A stretch of 64,000 bases of DNA from Symsagittifera roscoffensis (GCF_963678635.1 NC_087071.1:14416226-14480225), one strand, 5' to 3'; counted from the stretch's first letter, positions 21,671 to 33,903 are shown. Notes: generated by a model not told the origin, from the sequence alone. Numbers and translations: made by a program.

Positions 21671-24600
21671 ATGGAAAAGTCTCAAAAGAGCCTGAACCGT
21701 TCGACCCATGAAAACGAGGGATCCACAAACATAGAGAATGGCTATTCGGATCGGTTTGGTCCGGTCAGAACCATAAACCAACAAAACTGTTTATGGAAAA
21801 CAACAGTCAAGAGAGTTCATGACAATGAAAATGAGGGATCAACAAAAATAGAGAATGGCTATTCGGATCGGTTTGGTGCTGTCAGAAACTTTAACAAGAC
21901 TGTTGATGGAAAACAACAGTCAAGAGACAGGAAGATGGCCAAATCGGACATGTAAACTAGAACCACAAGGGTGACAGGGTCAGGGACCACACCAGTGGAA
22001 CTGGAGGTGGATTATGAAGAGACATCGAGACAAAGAGGTGAAACTCGAGTTTCGACCAGCACTAAACTGCCTGGAACCAATAGGGTGACGCCACCACTAG
22101 TGACTTCATTGGTGGATAACAGGGCATCAAGGGAAGAGGCCTTGACCAGGGTTGTGGACACAATGGGTGGACAGATTGAACAGATGTCAGTAAGACTGAG
22201 TGAATTAGAAATAGCAGTTCTTGTTGAGAGAGAAAGCCTGCGGGAAGAAATTATCCGAAACAGACAGGAAGTCAGTAGGAGCGAAAAACGCTCAAAAGAA
22301 ATGACGGATGAGTACTGGGCCAGGATCTTGTAGTGGATTACAAGGGAGGCTGACGAAAGAGAGAAATGATTGAGAGGTGATCTGAAACAACTACGAAGTC
22401 AGCAAGAGCAGACTCGTAGGACTCTCGATACAAGGATAGACGCAATGTTGTAAACACGCACTCAAGCTATCATGGACAGGCTGGATGGTCTTCTGGAAAA
22501 CAGGAGTGGATGTTGAAATAAAAGAGCACACTCGAGAAAGGCTAGCAGAGAGCCGAGAGTGAACTACACTCATCCAGCATTGTGTTCGGGAATAATAGGC
22601 CGTGGGGTCCAACGAACATCAGGAGAGGCTTTATTGGCAGCAGACCGATCTCGAACGAACGACCTATGTGAGACGCAAATGCGACTGGGAGAAGTGATTC
22701 CATAAACTGGAACCACTCGAGTCAAGGAAGATCTGAGCCCAGCGATTCGGACAGAAGGAAAACTCCAGAGCCTCAAACAACAGACATTAACGATCAAACG
22801 GGACATTCGCGTGATTTAACAGCAATGGCCACGGCGTTTGAACCCCTGAACAGGTCCCTGGAAACTTTTGTCACGAGGTTTTCAGGAATAGTGAGCGCAG
22901 ATAGAAGTGTAAAAGGGTAATTAGGAAACCGAGATTTTTTAAGGATGAATCCAACGGCTGTATAGATACCTGAACAGAGGTCATGAAGCTGCATTTTGAG
23001 GAAGAAGGTTATACAGAAAGACAAGAATGCAGTGCACTCACCAACAACTTGGAAGGGACAGCCCTGAATTGCGTGATGGCCGAAAAGCAAAACCAGCGGG
23101 ACACAGCCAAGAAAAAATTAGAAATCCTGTTGAATCGCTTTGGCTCAGGGGTACAGAGACACCAAGCGATGATGCGCTTCGTGAAACGAAGGCAACGTGA
23201 AGACTAAACCATAGGCAAGTTCTTGGATCAGTTAGAAGGCGTAGTCAATCGGACGAATCAAATAACAGGATGAACTTGGCAGTAGCCTCAAACTCATTGA
23301 TGTCGTGGAGAATGATGAATTTAGGACAAAATTAGCAACGCAAAATACACCTCTTTCAACCAATGCACCTATAACGGAGGAGCTGCAACTGAATGCCAAG
23401 GAAAATAAGTTGCTGAAACCTCCGATGAGATCAGGTTATTACAAAAACAATTATAACAATTTAAAAATTTTTACAGGGTAACAACTGGCGATGAGATCAG
23501 GTTATTACAAAAACAATTATAACAATTTAGAAATTTTAACAGGGTAACAACTGGTACAAACATAGGGACGACATGGACAGGAGACACTCTTGTGCAAAGT
23601 GCAGTTCGACAGAACATCTTGTATCAGCATGCCCAACCTACAAGGAGGGCATTGATTTTAGCCTCGATGATGAAGATGCGTCGGAAATCAATCATGAAGG
23701 TTTCGAGGGAGGAGTATTTGCAAAATTCTGTACCAGGTTTTTTTTAGCAACTTGGATGGTCATTTTAAATCAGGTTGTCCACAATTTTTGGATATTGTTG
23801 CTTACATTAAGCACCCAAGGCATGAAGAAGCACGCCTGATGAGCGAGGCCGAAGCACGGCGGAAAGAAAACAGCAAGATCTGGCTACAAAGAAAATGCAA
23901 GCCGTGCTAGAAGAAACGAGTGAACCAGAGCCTGGAACCGAAGCTAAAGACTTTAAGATCGAATCTAAAGCATCGGCAAGAGATGCCCTGATTAGCGTAC
24001 AACAGGAATAGGCAACAAGGGCGAAGGAGAAAACCAAGCTCGAACTAGAAAACGAGAGAGCAACAACAAACGAAGGCACCGAGCAGTTTGAGCATGAAGC
24101 TGAATGTTTTATCCAGACAGATATTCGGGATGGTGCCACAAGGAAGCAAGATACAGTCAGCAATCTCGGTGACGAGACATTATGAAATAAGGAATCTATA
24201 TGAACCTTCGGAGTTCACCATGATGCATCTTGATATTTAGGCGGATTATCTTAGAGAAGCAAAGCCACGCACTAAATCGAGAGGTGTGCAAATTTTGTTA
24301 TCAACTGGTGGCACTCGAATAAGAAAACTTCTTCACGGGCGCTTCAGTGGATGGGATTAGTGTGCGTGGATTTACGTGGATGGGATTCGTGTTTATAGCA
24401 AGACCTACGTCACAGCAGAAAATGACCAAAAAGAACAGATTCATTTGGGTCAGGAAGAACTGAAGGTCAGTAGAATTGGCCATGACGCCACGATGAAATA
24501 AGATTTGGTACACATTGGATACGAAGCGAAGGTGACTGCACATCTGCAAGACCGCGATGGAGAGAATATAGTAGCAGTAGTCAGTGTAAGGCCGATGAAG

Positions 24601-24756
24601 ACATGGGAAAAGATGGGCTTCAACAAGGAGGGCCTGATACCGACGAACTTAATATTGACAGCTGCTTACAGCGAAGCGATCTACGCGAGTGGTAAAAGAG
24701 TGAGGCGATCATTGGGGGGGGGGGGTGGGGGTGGCTGGCAGTCCTTCATGTTTTAA
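21671..24756 (+). pseudogene. Ty3/Gypsy gag and protease remnant, plus strand
   Basis: A broken gag region. 21,971-22,333 has TRVSTSTKLPGTNRVTPP and a coiled-coil part (MSVRLSELEIAVLVERESL); the same order (VSTSTKLP, then VTPPLVT) is read in the minus-strand copy near 42.2 kb. At 22,440 the motif TQAIMDRLDGL is shared with 41.9 kb. 22,983-23,207 is capsid-like (FEEEGYTERQECSALTNNLE, RFGSGVQRHQAMMRF). 23,573-23,660 is a CCHC knuckle, CAKCSSTEHLVSAC (C-x2-C-x4-H-x4-C). A second knuckle lies across a T-run frameshift near 23,735 and has lost cysteines. 24,505-24,756 is the protease region (HIGYEAKVTAHLQ, VRPMKTWEKMGF), but the catalytic D-[ST]-G stretch is missing. No RT follows; the copy ends at a poly-G run (24,715-24,732). 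Confidence 0.8.
21710..21940 (+). repeat. 117-bp tandem repeat in the gag N-terminal frame
   Basis: GAAAACGAGGGATCC... starting at 21,710 recurs as GAAAATGAGGGATCA... at 21,827, a 117-bp (39-codon) period. Both copies encode NEGSTxIENGYSDRFGxVR. The period is a multiple of three, so the frame is retained. Confidence 0.85.
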
Positions 24757-25173
24757 GATATGGTATAGGTTACCGGGACCGCTGGCTATGTATTAAGATA
24801 GTTATAGAATTCCTATGTATTGAGATAGGTTATAATTTTACCGTAGGTTTGAGATGGTAAGATGGTAAGCTTCAGAAAAATTTTTGGCGCCCAAATTTTT
24901 TGGAGCTCGATTTGCGTTTCTTAGCTAACGTCAAAGATTTAGATGTTTTGATTATTGTTTTAAATGTTTGAAACTATAAGAAAACTTTTAAAGACTTTTC
25001 TGAAACATAACGAAAGCTCGAGAAAAAAATTCTGAGAAAAAAAGTTTTTGATAAAAAAAGGGGAATTCAAAAGATGAAGTATATAAACCGCTGCTTCGTA
25101 TAACAATTGTACCACAAGCTTAAAGTTAATTATTCAATACTGAAAAAAAAAATGCAGCTACGCTATTTGTGAT
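24757..25173. other. Short AT-rich spacer
   Basis: No gene. A small repeat of GTATTAAGATAGTTATAGAATTC type occurs near 24,780-24,840, in three imperfect copies of TAnGnATTnAGATAGGTTAT. Confidence 0.45.
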
Positions 25174-28100
25174 TTACAAGTTCAAAGATTTTCTGTGTAT
25201 TCCGTCGTCTTGAACTTGTCTTTTTGGGTAAAAGTAACTCAATCCCTTCTTTGTTTACTAGTATGTAGCAAAAATATGATTAATAGTTCTATATCCTCTG
25301 TTTGTTGAAGTCAAGTTGGTTGCTTCGTCGAATACTTTCCTATATTTTTCCATAGGACCATCACCGGTTTTCTCTAGAATTCTTTCAATCAATCCTTTGC
25401 TGCTAAATATCATCTTGTCTGATTTGTTGTCATAGCAAGAACAAGTCTTGTTACATAAACATAGTATCTCCGTACACCTAAACTCTTCTTCGAACAGAAC
25501 AGGCTCTTGTTCATCGTGCTTTATGTGAACGCTACAAAATGTTCGTAGAAAAAAAAAGTTTTTGAATCTGATCTAAATCAGTCTCTGCAACATTTTTATT
25601 TCATTTTTTTAGTCACTTTTTTTCTCCGGACGAAAAAAATCAAACAAATTTTTCTCAAAGAGAGCTAAACAAAGCGAATTTGTGTCCAACTCTTATACCT
25701 CAAACTTTTTTACATCAGAGAACTTGTCGAAAAATTTTTAGTAAAGCTCAAGCAATCTCAGCTTTGCAAACTGCCGAATGAAAAATCCGACTCTTATGGG
25801 TTCTTTGTGCTCAATTGTTGACTTTCTGAACACTCAATGTCGTACAAGTCTTTCTGAACAGTGTTCAACCGTTTGAAGCGTGGTTCATTCGTTGCATTGT
25901 GTGTTTTCTCATCATTCAAATACTGTGTGATCGTATGTCTCGATCTATCCATTATCTAGTAACCGTAAGTTGAATTACCTAAAAGCTTCATAGTCTCCGC
26001 AACAACACTGGTTGAAGGGTTCTCATCTCCTTCCCTTCTAGCATCAGCAACTGACTGAACAAACTTGTTGAAGCATTTTCGAGGAAGATACTGTACAAAT
26101 CGGTAGTTTTTGATCACTGTATCCCAAGTTCTAAATAGAAATTGAAGAGTAATGATGGAACCATGCTCTAGTTTGAAACTAGATATTAGCAATCGCTGGG
26201 GATGCTTAAGAAGATCATTTTCAATGGCAGAGTTTTGCTTTTATTCCGCAATATCAATTCTTCCAACTTCAGTGTTTTTTAAAAAAAATTGGAGGAAAGT
26301 TAGCAAGTTTCGCTTTCAGTTCATCTGGAACAACTAAGTCAAACTGAATATAGCCAAGAAGAGATCCATCTCTTATTTTTTCCAATAAAGAATCAGTAGA
26401 GAGAGGTCTTTTGTAGGGAAAGTCGGATCGGATATGATTCTTTAGTTTTTCGTTCGTTTTGAAGTTTTGCCACCATTCACATTCCCACATCTCTTCGATT
26501 TTGTATTCTTTTCTGCAATTATACTCTCGTCTCAAGTCATCCATCTCTCTCCTTTTGTTTCCTCTCTCATTATCTTCATCGCCTAATGAGCGACGAGCTT
26601 CCTGGCAGGGACATAAATGGTAACAGCATCCCATAGCTTCAAACACTGTTTTGCAGTGATCGCAAAATCCATCTACATTGAAACGGTCAGTTTGTTTTTT
26701 ACTTCCAGGTGTGTCGAAGCTCTCAATTCTGCATTCTGGTATTGTTTTTTGGTAGTAAGACATGACCATCTTCTCAAAAATGGGAGATCGGTTATGTCTA
26801 GCCTTGAATGTTGCATCTCGGAATCAAACTCCGTTCTTGTTTACGTCATGTCTTGACTAATTGAATAGGGATAAAGCTGGCTCTCATCAATTCCAAAGGT
26901 TGAATTGCAGACATTTGATGAATCCCTGATAAAAGTTTTGTCCACAATAGTTTTTCGCGCAAACAAAACTGATGGTCCACTCGTCATATCCCCTCTATTT
27001 TTCTCGCACAAATCTCAATCACTTTCGCAAAATGGGTAGAAATTTGTATTGGTTGATTTTTGCAGACAAATGTTTGCCAGATTTGGAAGAGTACATCCAA
27101 GTTTTAACAAATCAATTTCTGTCTGATGATAAAATTGAACCTTTTTTTGCATTGCTTCAAGGGTCGGAACAACATCTTTGATGTTGTACCACTGCAAAAA
27201 ATCATTAAAGGTAGTTATTCCATGTTTCTGCCAAATATTCTGTATATTTATTTAATTATCACATCAAGATGCGAGTGCTGACTTGATTTGAAATTTCTTT
27301 AGGGCTTGCTGCTCATCAAGTCCACTTGACTTCAAGTTCTGATAATCCTAAAAGTCTTTATCAAGAGCAAGAGGGTTGTTGTTTCTCAGTTTACTGAAAA
27401 AAGCTTCGTATGGAGGTAAATCTTCATTCTCGAGCTTATCCGCACAGTCAAACCTTTCATAAGTCAAAAACCTTTTTGCCTCACTTGCTTTGTAGGCTTT
27501 AACAAAGGAGTCTAGAGATGTTGCTCCATCCAAAAATTTCACGATGTCAAGCATATGTATGTCTCCAAACTTGAAGAATTTGAAATCGCAAACCTTTTTG
27601 ATAAATTTTGGCTCAGCTTCTTTATCATTGATTAAGAATGGAATCAGATAGCTCTTGATCAAATTCAGATGTTACCTTCCACTGTTAAACCCAAGTACAG
27701 GTATTGTGTTAACATACCCCTCTAGAATTTGTTTCCAGTCAATCAGCTGATTGTTCCGCATTCTAAAAAACTGGGTTGACATATCAGTTTTCTCTGTGTC
27801 CTCTATACATTCGTCTTCATATTCAAAATTTTCAGTTGAATGATTTCGACATCTTTCCTTCAGCTCATGGAAAATTTTTGATACCCGCTTGTTCACTACT
27901 CTTTCAACATCTCGAAATTTAGTTTTCATTTCGAGCTTATTATTCTCAGCCAAAAGTTAAAGTTTGATTACAAAATCAGTAATAAGCTTTTGCGGAACCT
28001 TGTTGTAAAGAGAAGTTCCTCTATCATGTTCGAGGATATTGATACAGAATTTGGAACGTGTTTTCCAATCCAGGTTGTTGTTTGGGTAGCTTTCAGTTCA

Positions 28101-29379
28101 TCTAATGGAACACATGTTGACTCAAAATCGAAAACGACTAGATTGTTGAAAAGTGCGTTAACTTTCGAAACTGGGATTTTGAAACCTTCTAACTTTTCAA
28201 ATAGCGTTTCTCGAAGTGTGTATACATTCTTTGGATAAATGTGCAGCACTCGATCTTTACAAGTTAGAAGATGTCTGTTGAACTTATCTGACCTGTTGAA
28301 GAAACAGTCACAGCTGGGACATCGGAAACGCTTGAAGAAAGAATCAATATCATTTCCAATACTAATTCTCCAACATATTCTCCTTCTTGAAATTCAAAGA
28401 CGTAAACGATTATGGTACGTTCAACTATTCCCTCTACGAGAGGTAGATCATCGATTGTCACTCCACGAAAATTCTTCGACTCGTATCCAGATTTTGATAT
28501 AATCTCGTCAACAACTGAGATGTATGAGCATCGAGGTTACTTTGACCATGCAAATACATTACAAACGCACGGAAAAGGCGAAGATGGTTTTTTATTTATG
28601 TCCGATAAAAGACAGTTTACTGAAAGGTTTTTCAGTAAAGGTTCAGACAAGACAGAGTCCGGACATCCCATTGGGATGTTTTTTAGTAGTGCAGCAAAAA
28701 TAGTGACATTTGTGATCAACTTGAACCTCCACTTTGTGTTCTGGCATTCTTGCGTTTATTGCTCCACGATATCAAATTTTTTCGACTTTTTTCTGGATTG
28801 TAATCAAATCCGCTTTCGTACACAGTAAATGCGATTTCTCGATCAAAGTACTGTTTTCGTGTGCGTTTTAATACCGATATTTTCACATTTCGACATTACG
28901 AAGAACAAATCTAAGAGCAATATTGATTTTTGCAACGAAAGCCATCTTGTTGAAGGCTTCTTCAAGCTTCGCAATGATAATTTTGGTATCTAACTTCGCC
29001 TTTTGAAAGTTAATTACCTTATGTCTCCCATTCTCCATCACAGTATCCACCAGAAAATGTTGACAAGCACTCAATTTCTCCTTGAGTTTAACTCCATCAC
29101 CCCCTTCCTACCCACATTTTGGCTTCCGTTGATTCGCCCCGTAATCTTTTCTCCTATGGTGTTGGAGAGAGTAGTAACTCCTTCTCGTAAGACGAGTAAA
29201 CCGTTGGTTGCTTGAAAGTTGATGGAGCATGTTTTTTGGCCACATGATAACTCATTTCTTGCTAATCGGGACAAGAAAAAAACACCTTTTGTGCATCTTT
29301 GTTCATGTCGTGCTTTATCTGGTCGCCTGTACTCTTGTCCACAGTCCCCCCACTTCACTTTCTCGTTTTTATTAAGCAA
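25174..29379 (-). pseudogene. Broken Polinton/adintovirus-type family-B DNA polymerase
   Basis: About 1,400 codons on the minus strand, from 29,379 to a TAA at 25,174-25,176. The order is: a C/H-rich segment (CGQEYRRPDKARHEQRC), GRHKVINFQKAKL, exonuclease motif I VVFDFEST (27,968-28,249), exonuclease II region LGFNSGR followed by a stop and HLNL where the family has an Asp, then FKFGDIHMLDIVKFLDGATS (27,662-27,348). Next come polymerase motif A as GIDESQLYPYS (near 26,910), a cysteine-rich insert (CDHCKTVFEAMGCCYHLC), and motif B-like KLLGNSTYGY (25,956). Motif C reads DTNS instead of DTDS at 25,675-25,686. The frame is broken many times. Protein-primed polymerases of this type are typical of Polinton/Maverick elements and related DNA viruses integrated in animal genomes. 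No integrase, packaging ATPase or protease was found beside it. It is a non-functional remnant. Confidence 0.85.
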
Positions 29380-30255
29380 CGACCTCTAGAAAATGGGAGA
29401 ATTACAAATCATCAAAAATAAGAAAACTATTATTTGGTACATATCAAACTGGGAGACTTGAAACGTCCCAAGTTTTTTTTAGTGATTTAAACTTACTTTG
29501 ACTTCTTGAGAACAATTTTTTTAAAGCAGTTATTCAATGTATATAACAATTGATTTTAGCGTAAAAGAAATTCAGAAAGAATTTAATTTGTTTGCTGTTG
29601 CTTACAGAAAAGTAACCAAACAAATTCGATTTTAACCAATCAGAATAGATGAAAATTAAAACTGATTTTTTATTTGGTTTTTGTTTTCCTTAAAGGAAAA
29701 ATGACTTCTAAAAAACACTTGAACTTTTTCGAATTACCCTAGAAAAAAATGAAAAAAATCCACTTGAAATTCTATTTGATGAAATAGATGTTGAATCAAT
29801 TTTTTTCCACAAATTTTTGAACGTATATGTAGGCCAAAATAGAGTTCTCTGACTAAGTAACGGTCTGCTTAGGTAAACTTATTCAATCAAAGAGTTAACG
29901 TTTGATCCACATATTGCGTATAAAAGCTTTAAACTTACCGCTGAATTACACCTGACTAGGAAAGAAATTTTACTTAATCTAGAAAATTTGTAATTAATCA
30001 GAGAGTCGTACGATAAAATATCACAGACTCTTTTAATCCCCTACCCGATGCCGAAATTTGAAAAAAAAAAATCTTCTGCAAAGTTCTTTATTCTTTCAAT
30101 TTTTTAAGAATTTTGAAAATTCGAATCCAGCATGATAAGGTTTGGAGGCAGATTTTCAGAGATTTGCTTTAAAAAATTCATCAACTTTGAGCTATCCTCC
30201 CAAATTTAAATCAAAATTAAAGAACTTAAAGACTATCCACTCAAAAATCAGCAAG
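29380..30255. other. AT-rich intergenic DNA before the assembly gap
   Basis: Low-complexity A/T-rich sequence with no domain-bearing frame. Upstream exons of the tetraspanin gene must lie in here, in the gap, or farther 5', but none can be recognised. Confidence 0.5.
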
Positions 30256-30455
30256 NNNNNNNNNNNNNNNNNNNNNNNNNNNNNNNNNNNNNNNNNNNNN
30301 NNNNNNNNNNNNNNNNNNNNNNNNNNNNNNNNNNNNNNNNNNNNNNNNNNNNNNNNNNNNNNNNNNNNNNNNNNNNNNNNNNNNNNNNNNNNNNNNNNNN
30401 NNNNNNNNNNNNNNNNNNNNNNNNNNNNNNNNNNNNNNNNNNNNNNNNNNNNNNN
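30256..30455. other. Assembly gap (200 N)
   Basis: Exactly 200 unknown bases. Frames crossing it are artefacts. It sits immediately 5' of the tetraspanin exon, so the preceding intron is partly hidden. Confidence 1.
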
Positions 30456-30471
30456 CTTCTCTTCTTTCCAG
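30456..30471 (+). other. Probable 3' splice site of the tetraspanin exon
   Basis: CTTCTCTTCTTTCCAG is a strong pyrimidine tract ending in AG at 30,470-30,471. The downstream frame is read as (n)TG GGG CTC, so the intron would be phase 1. This fits better than a GTG start at 30,471. Confidence 0.75.
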
Positions 30472-31355
30472 TGGGGCTCGCAGTTATGTGTGCCATAATT
30501 TATAGCAAATTGTTTGAAAAAGGCAAGATAGACGAAGACCAAAGACGAACGAGATTATTAGTCCGGTGTTGTTGCAAAGTCCCTTTAGTATTATTCTTGA
30601 TGTTATACTTGTTCGGCGTATTCGTAGACAATTTGATCGGATATACGATTCTGGTTGACGAAATGACGTTCATCATTTATGTCGTGGCGATAATTTTTAG
30701 TTTTGTCGTGTACACAACAGTATTTCTGGATTTTTATGAATGTTTCCTTCCGGGAAAATCCTTAGTCAAAATCGGAATGCAGTTATCGCAGCATACAGTT
30801 GCTATAGCACTTCAAATTGCATTGCTAGTTCTTTATGTGAATCGCGGAACCTATTTCGAGGACAGAGTCGAAGGTTGGCTTGGTAATTCTATGAGAAACT
30901 ACAACTTAAACCGAGGCATGGTGCCTTCTTGGGATAGTTTCCAAAGTTATTTTGAGTGCTGTGGAATCAACAATTATACGGACTGGTGTAGCGTTACAGG
31001 ACTAATCCCCGCATCGTGTTGCGAGCCCGAATTCCCAAATTGTGATGTTTTGGGAAACGACACGGATCATGTTTTTGATGAAGGCTGTAAGAGGAAAGTT
31101 CTGTTGATAATAGAAGGCAACTTGACTAGCTTTGTTCATTTAGGCGTAGCTCTGGTTGTTTTCCAATTTTTCTGCTTTCTTCTAAAAATGAAATGGAAGC
31201 GGGATCCTAATTTCAGTGAAAAACCACAAAATGAGATTGAAAACATAATTAATTCGGGAGAAAAGTATACGCACATCGCGAAGTCTATACAAAAAAATAT
31301 ACGCGCAGAAACTAATCGTGAACGTACAAAAACAGCAGAGACTGTTGCGTTGTGA
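30472..31355 (+). CDS. Tetraspanin, 3'-terminal exon (5' end missing)
   Basis: A 294-codon open exon ending in TGA at 31,353-31,355. Membrane segments in order: a short hydrophobic start (GLAVMCAIIYSKLF), then after a charged loop TM1 (VPLVLFLMLYLFGVF), TM2 (FIIYVVAIIFSFVVYTTVF), TM3 (VAIALQIALLVLYV), a large extracellular loop of about 90 residues, TM4 (FVHLGVALVVFQFFCFLLKM) and a basic cytoplasmic tail of about 55 residues. The loop has the family signature CCG (FECCGINNY), SCC (IPASCC) and a terminal GC (DEGCKRK), plus two extra cysteines and N-glycosylation sites (NYT, NDT, NLT). Tetraspanins organise membrane microdomains. The exon is intact and the only clear host gene here. The leading hydrophobic piece looks like the end of another TM4, so a larger or tandem protein is possible. 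The usual TM1/TM2 motifs are weakly conserved. Confidence 0.85.
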
Positions 31356-32292
31356 AGTAAGTGTGCAGTAACCCAACTACTGAACCCATCGGAGATAGAA
31401 AAATAATTTTATAAATGCTTAAACGCAAACTTGGGCTCAAAGAAACTGTCTTTGTACGAAAAAAGCAAATATGTCGTCGTTTTTGAAAAGTATGCAACTA
31501 GTTTAAAAAACCTTTGAGCCTTTAGCACCTGCTTAATATCTGTAGTTAATCTGTATAAATAGTTGTATAAACTGGCGATAACTTGTAGAAACGTTGTATC
31601 AAAATATACATCAAAGTTTGATTTTAGTAATTATCGAATTGGATCCCGGGTTACATAGCCAAGGGAAAAATTTGGACTTCCTACAGGGAAGTCAACGAGT
31701 CCATGGAACTCCTGCCGGACAATTCTGCCAGACAATCTTAAAAAATTCTTGAAAACCAGGCCTGGACACCTACTAGCAATTCTTCCAGGATATCCAAAAA
31801 ACGAGCATTTTCTAACAAAATGTTCGTTCATCTTTTTGTCGACACAAAGTCAATTTTAGGCTGAAAAATAGTTTCAGGAAAAAAAATTGCTTGCAAAAAA
31901 ATACTTTATAAGGCGCGTCACGTATTTCAGATCAAATTTTTACCCAAAAGAACAAAAATGAAGTTTTTGTGAAGCTTTATCTAGTTTCTTGTTGTTTTCG
32001 ATGGTAGGATAAGCCTAAAAATGTCTGAAAAGCATCTTAAAAACTTTTCAGCGCCGTTTGTTCAAGTAGAGGTCATCTAGCCACAGAAAAGTTTATGTTT
32101 TTCATGATAAAATTGTGGAAATTCTATAGTTTACTTTCGATGGTGAAGACACAACTGCAGTTTTGCGAGGTTGTGCAATTTAGGGTATGGGTTTTTTTTT
32201 ACATGACGAAAGTCTTTTGCTTGTTTTGTTTCGGGCATGTTTGAAATCACTTGCTATTTAGCAAAATCAACCAACAAATCCTGGAAGTCATA
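31356..32292. other. Tetraspanin 3' flank
   Basis: AT-rich sequence holding the presumed 3' UTR. I could not find a perfect AATAAA near the stop; AATAATTTTATAAATG at 31,402-31,418 is the closest. From 31,640 sequence sharing CCCGGGTTAC with the following duplication begins. There is no other gene. Confidence 0.5.
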
Positions 32293-33903
32293 GCCTAGAC
32301 TCTTCAGGGTTGGCTTCAGGGTTGGCCCCAGGGATGGACTCCCATTGACTGGTAACCCGGGTTAAAACAATTACAAAACTATTTGAATAATTTCAATAAT
32401 AGCTGTTGAATGTAAATTTTATGTGCGATAACTGATTGCTAGATTATTTGGATTCACATTTGGATTAAACTGTCAAGCCTTCTATAGTTTATGAATCATT
32501 CATAACCTCTAACCTTAGCTCATTTTCTAGCATCGGTTTTTGTTTGTATATTCGATGATTTCCTTTCCAATCAGTCTGGTCTTCTTCTTAAAAAGAAAAT
32601 TACTCTAACTTTTGCTAAATTCTTCAAGTAAAGAAAATGATTGTTGTTTGTTTTCTCAATTGCTTGATGTTTTATTTTCTGAAAGCGCTCCTAATTTTCC
32701 AGCCAAAAATTTCGTCGGATCAACTTTCAAAACCAGTTCAGCTCACCAATAGTCAGTTTTAGCATAGATGAAAAAATAGCGGAAAAAATTAAAATTATTC
32801 GTGAAGAACCAGCTTTTCGTTTTTTAAAACATTAACGGAATTTCATGAAACCGAAATATAAAAAAACAGGGTTGAAATAGCATGGCAAATCATTAATTCC
32901 TCAAAATTTTTTGTGGCATTCATCTTCAACTTACTGCGCAGGGCTCCTCTAACGATGTTCAATCTGTGATTCATCATTGAAGCATAAATATATTAAAACT
33001 GATAATGAATTGTTGAATCATGAGCCAGAGATGCATTTTAATTATTTTCATGTAAAGCCTAGACTCTTAGTTTCTTTTAGGAAGTCCACGGTAATCCCTG
33101 AAAGACTTTGACATTGTTTTTTCCCCTGGCCATGCCTGACTTCAGGGTTGGCCCCAGGGATGGACTCCCATTGACTGGTAACCCGGGTTAAAACAATTAC
33201 AAAACTACTTGAATATTTTCAATATTAGCTGTTTAAAAAACTATCTTTTTCATAAATGTAAATTTTATGTGCGATAACTGATTGCTAGATTATTTGGATT
33301 AACATTTGGATTAAACTGTCAAACCTTATATAGTTTATGAATCATTCATAACCTTTAACCTTAGCTCATATTCTAGCTTAGTTTTTTGTTTGTATATTCG
33401 ATGATTTCCTTTCCAATCAGTCTGGTCTTCTTCTTAAAAAGAAAATTACTCTAACTTTTGCTAAATTCTTCAAGTAAAGAAAATGATTGTTGTTTGTTTT
33501 CTCAATTGCTTGATGTTTATTTTTTGAAAGCGCTCTTAATTTGCCAGCAAAAAGTTTCGTCGGATCAACTTTCAAAACCAGTTCAGCTCACCAATAGTCA
33601 GTTTTAGCATAGATGAAAAAATAGCGGAGAAAAAATTAAAATTATTCATGAAGAACCAGCTTTTCGGTCTTTAAAATATTAACAGAATTTCATGAAACCG
33701 AAATATAAAAAAACAGGGTTGAAATAGCATGGCAAATCACTAATTCCTCAAAACTTTTTGTGGCATTCATCTTCAGATTACTGTGCAGGGCTCCTCTAAC
33801 GATGTTCAATCTGTGATTCATGATTGAAGCATAAATAAATTAAAACTGATAATCAATTGTTGAATCATGAGCCAGAGATGCATTTTAATTATTTTCATGT
33901 AAA
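32293..33903. repeat. Tandem duplication of a ~0.8-kb AT-rich unit
   Basis: Copy A (32,293-33,056) and copy B (33,057-33,903) both begin GCCTAGACTCTT and end GATGCATTTTAATTATTTTCATGTAAA. They share GTTGGCCCCAGGGATGGACTC at an offset of 826 bp. They are very similar apart from about 60 extra bases near the start of B and small indels. Neither encodes a protein. Confidence 0.88.

Noticed and set aside
30471-30480. GTG start codon for the tetraspanin
   Set aside because: The GTG overlaps a strong splice acceptor (TTCTTTCCAG), and a eukaryotic gene would not be expected to start with GTG. The exon is a continuation.
30142-30542. Open frames running across the N gap on both strands
   Set aside because: The middle is undetermined sequence. 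The parts outside the gap have no domain features, apart from the tetraspanin exon, which is read separately.
31645-32361. Possible MITE with CCCGGGTTAC / GTAACCCGGG termini
   Set aside because: The inverted match is only 10 bp and includes the self-complementary CCCGGG. Similarity fades at once beyond it and no target duplication is visible.
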